Source: a virus
Reading direction: 5' to 3' (one strand)
Length of the DNA stretch: 39,165 nt
Virus record (IMG/VR): IMGVR_UViG_3300008216_004413
Location: 1 to 39,165 of that record
Positions 8,093-16,047 of the stretch are shown in pieces. A model generated the notes under the pieces. The model was not told where the DNA came from. It made no database searches and was given only the letters and a program-made list of their open reading frames with translations. Made by a program: the position numbers and the translations under genes. Every line of letters begins with the position of its first letter. Position 1 is the first letter of the stretch.

Positions 8093-8518
8093 ATGAAAAA
8101 CAATCTTTTCTTACCTACTAAAATCCAAGTACAAAAACACGGCGATAGGCACGGCGTATTTTGTATTGAGGATATAACAAAGGGAGAACTCATAGAAGAG
8201 GCTCCCCTCATTTTACCTCACGACAACAAATGGGAAAACTGTGACAGAGAGATAATGAAACATGCCTTTCCTTGGGCAGAACTGCGAGAAGATTGGAAGG
8301 AGTTTTGTGAGAAGGAGGGGGGAATTTTACCTCTTCACGCTACGCGACCACTCCTTGTTTTAGGTTACGGTATGGTTTATGCTCGATCCAAAGACTACAA
8401 TGTTGATTTCAAGGTGGAAAAAAAATTATTTGCTTGCCATTTCATCGCTAAATGTGATATAAAAGAAGGAGAAGAATTGTTGTTGTTAGGAGGCGAGATT
8501 AGTAAAAATAATGAATGA
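8093..8518 (+). CDS. SET-domain protein (putative lysine methyltransferase)
   Basis: 141 residues. GDRHGVFCIEDITKGELIEEAP matches the opening SET motif (G-x-G-V-F-A-x-x-x-I-x-x-G-x-x-I-x-E), and the C-terminal part has LGYGMVYARSKDYNVDF followed by FIAKCDIKEGEELLLL, the pseudoknot-forming motifs of SET domains. The canonical NHS reads ARS here, so the cofactor pocket is divergent. SET enzymes methylate protein lysines using S-adenosylmethionine. A phage SET protein could modify host histone-like or transcription proteins, or a virion protein; nothing here decides the target. It overlaps the exonuclease gene by eight bases. Confidence 0.75.
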   Translation: MKNNLFLPTKIQVQKHGDRHGVFCIEDITKGELIEEAPLILPHDNKWENCDREIMKHAFPWAELREDWKEFCEKEGGILPLHATRPLLVLGYGMVYARSKDYNVDFKVEKKLFACHFIAKCDIKEGEELLLLGGEISKNNE

Positions 8519-9152
8519 TAATCTTTTAAGGTTTAAAACAAATCAAAACTATCTTTGTTTTGATTTTGAAACATGTCACCTTAATCTCTTGAATTCAGAG
8601 AATAAGCCATGGCAGCTTGGATACGCGCTATGCAAAGGTAAAAAAATTATACAAAATTACGACCACCTTATCGCATGGAAGACTCTTAATATTAGCCCCG
8701 AAGCGGCTAAAATATGTAGATTTAACCGTAAACACTACGAAAAAAACGCTACCAACGCAGCGCAAATTTTAGAAGACTTAGAAAAATATCTTTATGACCC
8801 TTCTTATTTGATTATCGGCCATAACCTTTTAGGTTTTGACGTTTACATTCACAATATTTTCAGAAAGCAACTCAAAAAAGAAAGCGACTATTCGTATGTA
8901 GACCGTATCGTCGACACACATTGTCTTGCTAAGGCGGCAAAAGAGCAAATCAGAAAAAGCAAAAACGAGAGCCTAATTAACTGGCAATATAAACTTAACG
9001 AATACAGAAAAAGAGGGCTCAAAACCAACCAAAAACAATTGCTTAAAGACTACGATATAAAATTCGATGAAAACAAATTACATAATGCGCGCTATGATAT
9101 CGAAATGACTTTCAAGATTTTCAATAAACTTATTTGGGAGGTAGAGGTATAA
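8511..9152 (+). CDS. DnaQ-like 3'-5' exonuclease (DEDDh)
   Basis: 213 residues. Exo I motif CFDFETCHLN (DxE), Exo II region IIGHNLLGFDVYI (N...D), and Exo III HNARYDIEMTFKIF (H-x4-D) make a DEDDh exonuclease like the epsilon subunit of DNA polymerase III. The gene is followed directly by the polymerase core with a TAATG overlap, so the two are probably translated together and act as polymerase and proofreader. The charged central region (150-185, rich in Lys) is a possible alpha-contact segment, which is inference. Confidence 0.85.
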   Translation: MNDNLLRFKTNQNYLCFDFETCHLNLLNSENKPWQLGYALCKGKKIIQNYDHLIAWKTLNISPEAAKICRFNRKHYEKNATNAAQILEDLEKYLYDPSYLIIGHNLLGFDVYIHNIFRKQLKKESDYSYVDRIVDTHCLAKAAKEQIRKSKNESLINWQYKLNEYRKRGLKTNQKQLLKDYDIKFDENKLHNARYDIEMTFKIFNKLIWEVEV

Positions 9153-11722
9153 TGTTCGCTGACAAATTTACAAAATACGACAAGTGTGCACCGGCTGGGG
9201 TTTTACTCCCAAAGATCAAAATAGCCCCAAAATTCTATAAGCAATTGAAGTTGTCAGAGGATGTGGACAATCTAAAGTTTCTTAAAAAGCTCTGTTGGGA
9301 AAACATTAAAGAAATGGGCATTAACAAGTATAGCAACAAGGATGCCTATTACGACAGAGTTGGAGTAGAGCTACACATTCTTAGCGATTTGGGGTTTATT
9401 GATTATATTTTACTTAATTGGGATATTTTAAATTATTGCCACGAAAACGATATACCAACAGGTCCCGGGCGCGGTTCGGCAGCAGGCTCTTTAATCTTAT
9501 ACTTGTTAAAGGTCACAAAAGTAGACCCTATTAAATATAATTTGTTTTTTGAGCGCTTCGTTTCTAGAAGCCGCGCAAGAAAAATAGAAAAAGACGGCAT
9601 TACCTATTTAGATGGCTCCCTTTTAGCAGACGTTGATAACGATATAGCTTACGACCGTCGCACTGAAGTTATAGAATATATTAAACGCAAGCACCCGAGT
9701 CGTACATGCCGCATCCTAAACTTAGTGAGTCTAAGTGGAAAACTTTGCATCAAAGAGACGGGCAAAATAGTAGGCCTCTGTACTGAACAGGAAGTCAACG
9801 AGCTAAGCGATTTAATTCCCGTAAAATTCGGTAAGGTTTCTCCCTTGCGTGAGGCTCGACAAGAAAGCGAGCTTTTTGACGAGTGGTGCGAGGATCACCT
9901 GAAGGCTTACGAGATTGCTCTCAAACTTGAGGGGTTAATCAAAAACACAGGTGTTCACGCTTCGGGAATTGCCATTTCTCATGAGCGCCTTACAGATATC
10001 TGCCCCCTTCAAAAAACCAAGGAAGGGGAACTAGCCTCTTGTTACGACATGAATTGGATTGCGGAGCTTACAGTTAAATTTGATATCTTGGGACTTAAAA
10101 CCCTAACCGTTCTTAAAGAAGCTTCTCGTTTAACAGGAGTGGAACTCGATAGCATAGACCTTGCGGATAAAAATCTTTATAAAAACTTTAAAAACCTAGA
10201 GTGCCCCCAAGGTCTTTTTCAGATTGAAGCTGACACCAATTTTGGGGTATGTAAAAAAATTAAACCCCGCAACCTCGAAGAGGTTTCAGCGGTGATTGCG
10301 ATAGCGCGCCCGGGGGCACTAGAATTTAAAGACCAATACGCGGAGTATGTTCGTACAGGTAATTCAGAGCTCGTTCATCCTCAATTTGCGGAGATTTTAG
10401 ACTCCACTGGAGGTATTCCCCTCTATCAAGAACAGCTAATGAAAATGGCTGTTGAAGTAGGGTTTACCCTTGATGAAGCGGAGCAACTAAGAAGAATCGT
10501 TGGGAAGAAGAAGGTGGATCAGATGCCCACGTGGAGAGAGAAGATTTCTCAGAAGGTTGAAGAAAACCGTTTGACAAACGCATGGACGGGACACCGCGGA
10601 GATGAGATTGCAGATGTATTATGGCAGGTAGCGGAAGATAGTGCTAATTATTCTTTTAACAAATCTCATTCCATTAGTTACGCTATTCTTTCGGTGTGGA
10701 CGGCCTATATGAAGTTTAACCATCCTCAGCATTTTTACATTGCTCTTTTAAAAATGGCTAAACACGAAGCCGACCCTTTCGATCAAGTCAACAAGGTGGC
10801 ACGCGAATTAAATTATTTTGACATGAAACTATTGCCCCCTGATTTGGCCAAATCTAAGATGGACTTTAGCATCGAAGGGAAAGATATTAGATACGGGTTA
10901 AATTGCATCAAAGGGGTGAGCGAAAAAAGCCTTCAGTCAATTGTTGATTTCCGTCAATCTGAAATTTCTAATAAGTTTGATGTTTTCTTGGCAGCGAAAG
11001 ACGCAAAGATTAATATTGGGGTATTGTCTGCGCTGATTCAAGCTGGGGCGCTCACCTCTTTTGGGAATAGCCGCAGTCGTATGGTGCTGGAGTCACAAGC
11101 CTTTAACCTTTTGACTGATCGAGAAAAAAGAAACTTTATAGCGCTTGGCCCAAAGCATAGTTACGACATGTTGAGTATTCTAGGAACCGAAGTCTTGAAA
11201 AATAAAAGTGTCGGGGACGATAACAAACCCTTGATGAAAGAAAGCCGCACTGAAACTTTCCTTAAAAAATATAGGCCCTATAAAAATATTTATGATCAAA
11301 ATAAAAGTTTTGAAAAATTTGCCAATTGGTATTTTGAAAATCAGCTTTTAGGCTATTCCTATAGTCACACGTTGCGAGATGTGTTTAAAAACGAGTCTCG
11401 CAACCTGATGAATTGTTACGAAGTGTGTTCTACGCACCCCAACGAAGGTGTAAAGTTTGTAGGGGTAGTTAAGGATTGTAGTCGGCGCTTGGTAAGTAGA
11501 AACAATAGGCGTTATATTAGAATAAGCGCAGCCGATGAAGTAGGAAGAATAGATTGTTTGTTTTTTGACCCCAAACTAGAAAGATATTTAGAGGAAAAAG
11601 GGGCGCCAGAAAAGGACAATATCGTGACCATTGTAGGTAAAAAGTCGGATGACATTGTGTTTGTTGATGATATGAAGATTCTAGACGGGCGAATTTACAT
11701 GAAGCTATCAGACGTAAAATGA
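9152..11722 (+). CDS. DNA polymerase III alpha, catalytic core without PHP
   Basis: I start at ATG 9152, which overlaps the exonuclease stop and has GGGAGG and GAGG upstream; a TTG at 9134 is less likely. The 856-residue protein lacks PHP and begins just before the palm. GPGRGSAAGS lies near 107-116; catalytic acids are D162 and D164 (ADVDND) and D311 (KFDILGLKTL), equivalent to E. coli DnaE D401, D403 and D555. The middle has QEQLMKMAVEV and the fingers-region SFNKSHSISYAILS. A C-terminal OB-fold (KFVGVVKDC to GRIDCLFF) follows. It is the replicative polymerase, working with PHP at 6558, DnaQ at 8511 and the DnaB helicase. Confidence 0.92.
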   Translation: MFADKFTKYDKCAPAGVLLPKIKIAPKFYKQLKLSEDVDNLKFLKKLCWENIKEMGINKYSNKDAYYDRVGVELHILSDLGFIDYILLNWDILNYCHENDIPTGPGRGSAAGSLILYLLKVTKVDPIKYNLFFERFVSRSRARKIEKDGITYLDGSLLADVDNDIAYDRRTEVIEYIKRKHPSRTCRILNLVSLSGKLCIKETGKIVGLCTEQEVNELSDLIPVKFGKVSPLREARQESELFDEWCEDHLKAYEIALKLEGLIKNTGVHASGIAISHERLTDICPLQKTKEGELASCYDMNWIAELTVKFDILGLKTLTVLKEASRLTGVELDSIDLADKNLYKNFKNLECPQGLFQIEADTNFGVCKKIKPRNLEEVSAVIAIARPGALEFKDQYAEYVRTGNSELVHPQFAEILDSTGGIPLYQEQLMKMAVEVGFTLDEAEQLRRIVGKKKVDQMPTWREKISQKVEENRLTNAWTGHRGDEIADVLWQVAEDSANYSFNKSHSISYAILSVWTAYMKFNHPQHFYIALLKMAKHEADPFDQVNKVARELNYFDMKLLPPDLAKSKMDFSIEGKDIRYGLNCIKGVSEKSLQSIVDFRQSEISNKFDVFLAAKDAKINIGVLSALIQAGALTSFGNSRSRMVLESQAFNLLTDREKRNFIALGPKHSYDMLSILGTEVLKNKSVGDDNKPLMKESRTETFLKKYRPYKNIYDQNKSFEKFANWYFENQLLGYSYSHTLRDVFKNESRNLMNCYEVCSTHPNEGVKFVGVVKDCSRRLVSRNNRRYIRISAADEVGRIDCLFFDPKLERYLEEKGAPEKDNIVTIVGKKSDDIVFVDDMKILDGRIYMKLSDVK

Positions 11723-14121
11723 TCACAGAAGATATCAATTTCACCCCTCGTTCCCAGAAGTTACTTCAAGCAACCAAACGTATTGCTATGGCTTTTGGGC
11801 ATGACGAGATTCTTCTGGCACACCTTTTTGCTGCCTTTTTTGAACTGAAGCAAGCCAAATCTCTTGTTATCGCTAAAGATCTTGGGTTAGATTTGGACGC
11901 CTTAAGAAAAACCTTATATGAAGAGATTCTAGAAAAGTTACCTAATGAGGGGGTGGCGCCCGAGAAGATTAAGCTTTCTCAAATGATTGTGGCCATTCTA
12001 AAGCAGTCTACCGAAATTGCTTCTGAGTTTAAGCATGGCTGGGTGAGCGTAGACCACATATTCTTAGCTCTTCTGGATAATTTTGAGCGGTGGCCCTCAA
12101 AACTTCACAGTTTATTCAGAATTGACTTAACAGAGGTTTTTACCCAAATTGTTACCTACTTGTCCGACTCTGAAGTAGTAGAGGCTTCTCCAGATCACCC
12201 CAATATTTTCCAGACGGAGAGTACTGGAGATTTTAAGCTGCTTCGAAAATATGCAAGCAACTTGACCGAAAAAGTCTTACATGGAAAAATTGATCCTGTT
12301 TTTGGAAGAGAAGAGGAGATAGCTAAGCTAGAAGATATATTAAACCGTCGAAAAAAGAATAGCGTTATTTTGTTAGGTGAGGCCGGTGTTGGCAAGACCT
12401 CGATAGTGGAGGGGTTAGCACAGCGCATTGTAAGCGGTGAAGCGCCTTTGTTTCTTCAGAATAAAATTATTTTTAATTTAGATTTAAATACTGTTGTGGC
12501 TGGGACAAAGTATCGCGGAGAATTTGAAGATCGCTTGACCAAAATAATACAAGAAGCTAAAGACCCCAATGTTATACTTTTTGTGGATGAGATTCACACC
12601 ATCGCGGGAGCCGGAGACGCAGAGGGCTCCCTTGACGCTGCCAACATCCTTAAACCGGCTCTCTCCAGTGGGGACGTTACAGTTATAGGGGCTACGACCC
12701 ATGCCGAGTATCGCAAAAAATTATTTCAAGACAAGGCTCTACATCGTCGCTTTGAGCAAATTTTTGTAGAAGAACCCACGAAAGAAGAAACCTTAAGGAT
12801 ACTCCATCAAAAAAAAGGAATTTATGAAGAATTTCATTACGTTTCAATTAGCGACGAATTATTAACAGACATTGCCAATTATGCTGAAGAATTTTTAACC
12901 AATAGTCAGTTCCCTGATAAAGCTATTGATTTATTGGATTTAGTATGTAGTCATGTCAAGGTTAAAAAAATTAAAAAACCTTCGGCCCTTCAGAAGCTTG
13001 AAAAGCAATTTGTCGGACACATGACGAAGAACGACAAGTCCCACGAGGAACAAAGCATTCTTTTTGAAGAGATTAAAAAAGGCGCAAGCGAATGGAGCAA
13101 AGGGCTTTCTAAAAAGAGATATAAAATAGCCAAACGAGACTTGTTGGAAATCCTATCTCGCAAAACAGGTATCCCTTATCATGATTTTGCCCAATCAGTA
13201 TCCCAAAAATACCTAAACCTAAGCAAAAACCTAAAGAAGCTCGTGGTTGGTCAACCTGATGCTATCAACTCAATTTCGCGATGCCTCCTAAGGCACAAAA
13301 GCGGTCTTCGCGATACAGGGCGTCCCATTGGGAGCTTAATGTTCTTAGGCCCAACGGGGGTTGGAAAAACCTATGTTGCTAAATGTTTAGCTAAGCATTT
13401 TTTTAAAAGCAAAAACAATTTTATCCATTTAGATATGTCAGAATTTTCTGAGAGCACTAGCGTTGCAAAACTAATTGGCTCCAGCCCGGGATATGTAGGG
13501 TTTAAAGAAGGGGGTCTTTTGGTAGAAAAGATGTCTAAAAACCCCAACTCTGTGATACTCTTTGATGAGATAGAAAAAGCGCATCCAAAGGTGTGCCATA
13601 TTTTACTTCAAATACTTGAAGAGGGTCGCCTCCGCGACTCCCAAGGAAGAGACGCTAATTTCTGTAACAGCATCATTATAATTACTGGTAACATTGCGTC
13701 TAAAAGACTAGCCCAAAAGCAATCATTGGGGTTTGGGGCGAATGTAGCGTCGGAACGCTTGTCAGATGCCAAGAAAGAGCTGAAAAAAGTGTTGCCCTTA
13801 GAGCTTATCAATAGATTTGATGACATTATTTTCTTCAAGGAGCTTTCGGATGACAGTCTTAAAACTATAGTGGGCCACGAGCTTCAAAAACTAATAGATA
13901 ATGCCACTAAAAATGACATTATTCTCGATTTTGACCCTAATATTGAGGATTTTATTGTGGACAACATTGGAGACTCTTCTTTTGGGGCGCGCCTTATCAA
14001 ACGAGAGATTCAAAATAAGATAACCGACGAACTTTCCTTAGAGTTTATCAAAAACCCTCATACTAAAAAGTATCGTGTACGCTATGATAAAAATCAAGAC
14101 AAAATTAATGTAAATTTTTGA
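11719..14121 (+). CDS. ClpA/ClpC-like AAA+ unfoldase
   Basis: 800 residues in Clp order: an N-terminal Clp repeat domain (ITEDINFTPRSQKLLQAT and the DHIFLALL repeat), AAA1 with Walker A GEAGVGKT at 220-227 and Walker B LFVDEIHT near 286, a short linker without a long ClpB-type middle domain, then AAA2 with GPTGVGKT at 544-551 and ILFDEIEKAHP near 614. A hydrophobic LGF tripeptide at 670-672, in a loop of AAA2, matches the IGF/IGL/VGF loop by which ClpX, ClpA and ClpC dock on ClpP. No clpP gene is seen in the window, so a host peptidase is the likely partner. ATGA overlap with the polymerase gene. Confidence 0.88.
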   Translation: MITEDINFTPRSQKLLQATKRIAMAFGHDEILLAHLFAAFFELKQAKSLVIAKDLGLDLDALRKTLYEEILEKLPNEGVAPEKIKLSQMIVAILKQSTEIASEFKHGWVSVDHIFLALLDNFERWPSKLHSLFRIDLTEVFTQIVTYLSDSEVVEASPDHPNIFQTESTGDFKLLRKYASNLTEKVLHGKIDPVFGREEEIAKLEDILNRRKKNSVILLGEAGVGKTSIVEGLAQRIVSGEAPLFLQNKIIFNLDLNTVVAGTKYRGEFEDRLTKIIQEAKDPNVILFVDEIHTIAGAGDAEGSLDAANILKPALSSGDVTVIGATTHAEYRKKLFQDKALHRRFEQIFVEEPTKEETLRILHQKKGIYEEFHYVSISDELLTDIANYAEEFLTNSQFPDKAIDLLDLVCSHVKVKKIKKPSALQKLEKQFVGHMTKNDKSHEEQSILFEEIKKGASEWSKGLSKKRYKIAKRDLLEILSRKTGIPYHDFAQSVSQKYLNLSKNLKKLVVGQPDAINSISRCLLRHKSGLRDTGRPIGSLMFLGPTGVGKTYVAKCLAKHFFKSKNNFIHLDMSEFSESTSVAKLIGSSPGYVGFKEGGLLVEKMSKNPNSVILFDEIEKAHPKVCHILLQILEEGRLRDSQGRDANFCNSIIIITGNIASKRLAQKQSLGFGANVASERLSDAKKELKKVLPLELINRFDDIIFFKELSDDSLKTIVGHELQKLIDNATKNDIILDFDPNIEDFIVDNIGDSSFGARLIKREIQNKITDELSLEFIKNPHTKKYRVRYDKNQDKINVNF

Positions 14122-14130
14122 TTTAGAGTG

Positions 14131-14136
14131 TATAAT
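14131..14136 (+). promoter_or_regulatory. TATAAT -10 box before membrane-protein gene
   Basis: A perfect TATAAT lies ten bases before the ATG at 14147, in the first real gap after the polymerase/Clp operon. I see no convincing -35 or extended -10. The predicted +1 is within about three bases of the ATG. Confidence 0.45.
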
Positions 14137-14146
14137 ATTACTAATT

Positions 14147-14344
14147 ATGGAAGCTTTAAAAGGCAAGAAGACTTATTTTACGGCCGGAGCGGCGATTTTG
14201 ACGGCTCTGGGGGCATATTTTGCAGGTGAGGCCGATCTAGGGGTTATGATACAGTCTGTATTTGCAGCTCTTATGGTTGTGTTTCTGCGTCATGGCGTTT
14301 CCTCTGAGGCGGAAAAGGCAGCACCAGATAAACCAGCAGCTTAA
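14147..14344 (+). CDS. small two-helix membrane protein, holin-like
   Basis: 65 residues with two hydrophobic stretches (FTAGAAILTALGAYFAG and VMIQSVFAALMVVFL) separated by the short acidic turn EADLG, a basic N-terminus and a polar Ala/Pro/Lys tail. Small phage proteins of this layout, with a KTYxTA start, are often annotated as holins or holin-like, but lysis function is not shown by the sequence and no endolysin lies next to it. The spanin-like genes are far downstream at 33272 and 37854. It has a -10 box close to its ATG. Confidence 0.6.
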   Translation: MEALKGKKTYFTAGAAILTALGAYFAGEADLGVMIQSVFAALMVVFLRHGVSSEAEKAAPDKPAA

Positions 14345-14352
14345 TTTTCGCT

Positions 14353-14607
14353 ATGGCCCTTAACAGCACACCATGTCAAGTCAATAGCGGCACTACTATT
14401 GCTGATCCGGGTACAACCACGGATGGCTTTGAGGTTAAAACCAAAAGAAATATTTATATTGTCGCCGCTACTGCTGCATTTACGGCTAACAGTGTCGCTT
14501 GCAATCCTGCGACGGTTCAGGGGGTTAATTTTGGAAACAACCCTTTCTTGGTGACAGGTGCTGTTTCTGGTGCTACGGCTGGTACTATTTGGTATTACAT
14601 TCAGTAA
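14353..14607 (+). CDS. small protein of unknown function, possibly structural
   Basis: 84 residues rich in Ala, Thr, Gly and Val, with alternating polar/hydrophobic strands (RNIYIVAATAAF, NPFLVTGAVSGA, GTIWYYIQ) and few charges. I recognise no family. The composition suits a beta-rich virion decoration protein, but there is no structural gene nearby to support this. It sits eight bases after the holin-like gene and its stop overlaps the next ATG as TAATG. Confidence 0.55.
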   Translation: MALNSTPCQVNSGTTIADPGTTTDGFEVKTKRNIYIVAATAAFTANSVACNPATVQGVNFGNNPFLVTGAVSGATAGTIWYYIQ

Positions 14608-14810
14608 TGCCACTACCAACAAAGCGTACTGACGAACCTCGCGATAAGTTTATCTCTCGCTGCATGAGTGACGAGATGATGAATGCGGAATTCAAGGACC
14701 CCAAGCAGCGGGTGGCTGTTTGCAATAGTCAGTTTGAGCAACGAAAAAAGAGCAAAGGCACAGCTAGTTGGGACGATGCCCGTAAAGGTGACATATTAGG
14801 ACTTTTATAA
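14607..14810 (+). CDS. small phage protein with FISRCM/QRVAVC motif
   Basis: Start taken at ATG 14607 (TAATG overlap) rather than TTG 14589. The 67-residue protein has the pattern MPLPTKRTDEPRDKFISRCM, then EFKDPKQRVAVCNSQFE, a short conserved phage motif with two Cys (F-I-x-R-C-M ... Q-R-x-A-V-C) often seen as a small stand-alone protein or at an end of phage prohead-protease-type proteins. Function is unknown. It ends in a stretch of small polar and basic residues (KKSKGTASWDDARKG). Confidence 0.6.
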   Translation: MPLPTKRTDEPRDKFISRCMSDEMMNAEFKDPKQRVAVCNSQFEQRKKSKGTASWDDARKGDILGLL

Positions 14811-14825
14811 TAGAGTAATTTTTAC

Positions 14826-14853
14826 TTGACTTTTTTAGTTAAAACCATAGTAT
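14826..14853 (+). promoter_or_regulatory. sigma70-like promoter before acidic-protein gene
   Basis: TTGACT at 14826-14831, a 16-base spacer and TAGTAT at 14848-14853; an alternative -10, TATTTT, begins at 14851 with a 19-base spacer. The ATG at 14860 is six bases after the first choice, again predicting +1 at the start codon. Confidence 0.5.
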
Positions 14854-14859
14854 TTTTAT

Positions 14860-15354
14860 ATGAGTTCGAACTTAAGTACTGAAAGTCCCGCTGATACCAG
14901 TGGTAATGTGGGCACAGGAGGCACCCTCAAGGATCTCAAGACTGATTTTGCCAATTTGTTAATCAATCGGGTTACTTTGGGCGAGTGCTTGAACGTTATC
15001 CGTGACGCTTGTGTCGCAAGAGCTGGCGACCTAGTCGACGAAGCCGACGAAGCGACATTAGAAAATATTAAAAAGGATGTAGCTGCCTTTGGTTCTGCCG
15101 GGTCTGCGGGCGAGGCAGGGGAAAGTCCTCCGGTAAACGTGGGGGATGGTAGCCCTTCTTCTGTTTCTCCTGAGACTAGTGGCGATGCTGGGACTAGCGG
15201 CGATGCTGGGACTAGCGGCGATATTGGCGCTAGTGTGGACGAATCTGCCGAATCAACTAGAGAGAGAATTGAGCGCCGAGCAGCTGAGCGCGCTGCTGAA
15301 GGCGACGCCTCAACCAGTGAAGTTCCAACCGGTCATTTTGCTGGCAACGCTTAG
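14860..15354 (+). CDS. acidic low-complexity protein
   Basis: 164 residues of unknown family. A Ser/Thr/Gly-rich N-terminus leads into a helical part (LLINRVTLGECLNVIRDACVARAGDLVDEA), followed by a Gly/Ser/Pro-rich segment with three copies of the hexapeptide TSGDAG/TSGDIG and then a charged helix (ERIERRAAERAAEG). The repeat may be a flexible linker. The gene has its own promoter and is followed by an intrinsic terminator, so it forms a one-gene unit in an otherwise continuous array. Confidence 0.6.
   Translation: MSSNLSTESPADTSGNVGTGGTLKDLKTDFANLLINRVTLGECLNVIRDACVARAGDLVDEADEATLENIKKDVAAFGSAGSAGEAGESPPVNVGDGSPSSVSPETSGDAGTSGDAGTSGDIGASVDESAESTRERIERRAAERAAEGDASTSEVPTGHFAGNA
15175..15228 (+). 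repeat. 18-base tandem repeat, three units
   Basis: Three units of ACTAGYGGCGATGCTGGG (15175, 15193, 15211), the last one diverged. They lie in frame and encode TSGDAG, TSGDAG, TSGDIG in the acidic protein, so unit number could change by slippage without a frameshift. Confidence 0.85.
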
Positions 15355-15382
15355 TTATTTGTTGTAAAGTTATTAACTTCCA

Positions 15383-15407
15383 AGCCACACTTTAGTGTGG
15401 CTTTTTT
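15383..15407 (+). terminator. intrinsic terminator
   Basis: AGCCACAC (15383-15390) pairs perfectly with GTGTGGCT (15395-15402) around the loop TTTA, and the stem runs into six T residues ending at 15407. It is 29 bases after the acidic-protein stop and before the next promoter, and is the clearest rho-independent terminator in the window. Confidence 0.9.
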
Positions 15408-15430
15408 GTGGAATAAGAGAGAGAAGATTA

Positions 15431-15436
15431 TATAAT
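15431..15436 (+). promoter_or_regulatory. TATAAT -10 box before SSB gene
   Basis: TATAAT stands eight bases before the ATG at 15445 and just after the intrinsic terminator, so a new transcript should begin here. No clear -35 is visible. The expected +1 is next to the start codon. Confidence 0.55.
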
Positions 15437-15444
15437 CAGGCACA

Positions 15445-16038
15445 ATGAACGTAGCTATTTACAAGCCCAACGCCAAGCAAACCGGTAATGCTTTTAATTT
15501 TCAGATTTCTACCAAAAAAGATGTCACCTTCTATGTAAACGCTATCCAGCAACACAGTTGGAATGCGAAAACCAAGACCGGCTCTTTTGTGCAAAACAGA
15601 GAAGATCCCGATAAGAATATTAGTTTTAAATTAAACGAATTTGAACTTGGGGAAATGCTATCAGCATTCGAAGGGCGTTATGCGTGGGACGCCTTTCATT
15701 CTTTCAACGATAATAAAACCATTATTAAGCTTGCCCCATGGGACAAAAAGCGCACCTCTAAAAGTAAAGATGGCGAGCAGTCTTTTGTTGTTCCGGCATT
15801 TGGAATTTTAGTAACACGCAACGGAAATCAAACCTTTAGGCTTCCTTTGGAGCCGGGTGAAGTGGAAGCTCTAAAAAGATTGATTTATAAATACTTTGAT
15901 ATTTTATTCCAAAACAGAGAATTTCAAAGTAAGGACAATACGGCCGACGGCCACCGCCCTTCGCCCAAAAAGAGCGCTCCGACCAAAGCCGAAAAAGCCC
16001 CCCCTCCTGAAGAAGAAGACGATGACGCGCCATTTTAA
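15445..16038 (+). CDS. single-stranded DNA-binding protein
   Basis: 197 residues. The C-terminus EEEDDDAPF is almost the acidic tip of bacterial SSB (DDDIPF), which recruits partner enzymes; a Lys/Pro-rich linker (about 165-188) precedes it, as in SSB. The first 155 residues are beta-rich with aromatic residues (VTFYVNAIQQHSWN, WDAFHSFNDNKTIIKL) followed by a helix (EVEALKRLIYKYFDILF). This looks more like the PC4/whirly type of ssDNA-binding fold than a plain OB-fold, but I cannot settle that. It would coat ssDNA during replication. A terminator and a -10 box upstream suggest independent control. Confidence 0.75.
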   Translation: MNVAIYKPNAKQTGNAFNFQISTKKDVTFYVNAIQQHSWNAKTKTGSFVQNREDPDKNISFKLNEFELGEMLSAFEGRYAWDAFHSFNDNKTIIKLAPWDKKRTSKSKDGEQSFVVPAFGILVTRNGNQTFRLPLEPGEVEALKRLIYKYFDILFQNREFQSKDNTADGHRPSPKKSAPTKAEKAPPPEEEDDDAPF

Positions 16039-16047
16039 GTGTAAATT

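Noticed and set aside
15146-15367. Alternative +1 frame in the acidic-protein gene with Leu/Ala repeats that look like a membrane helix
   Set aside because: It is the shadow of the 18-base repeat in another frame; the acidic frame has the promoter, start and terminator.
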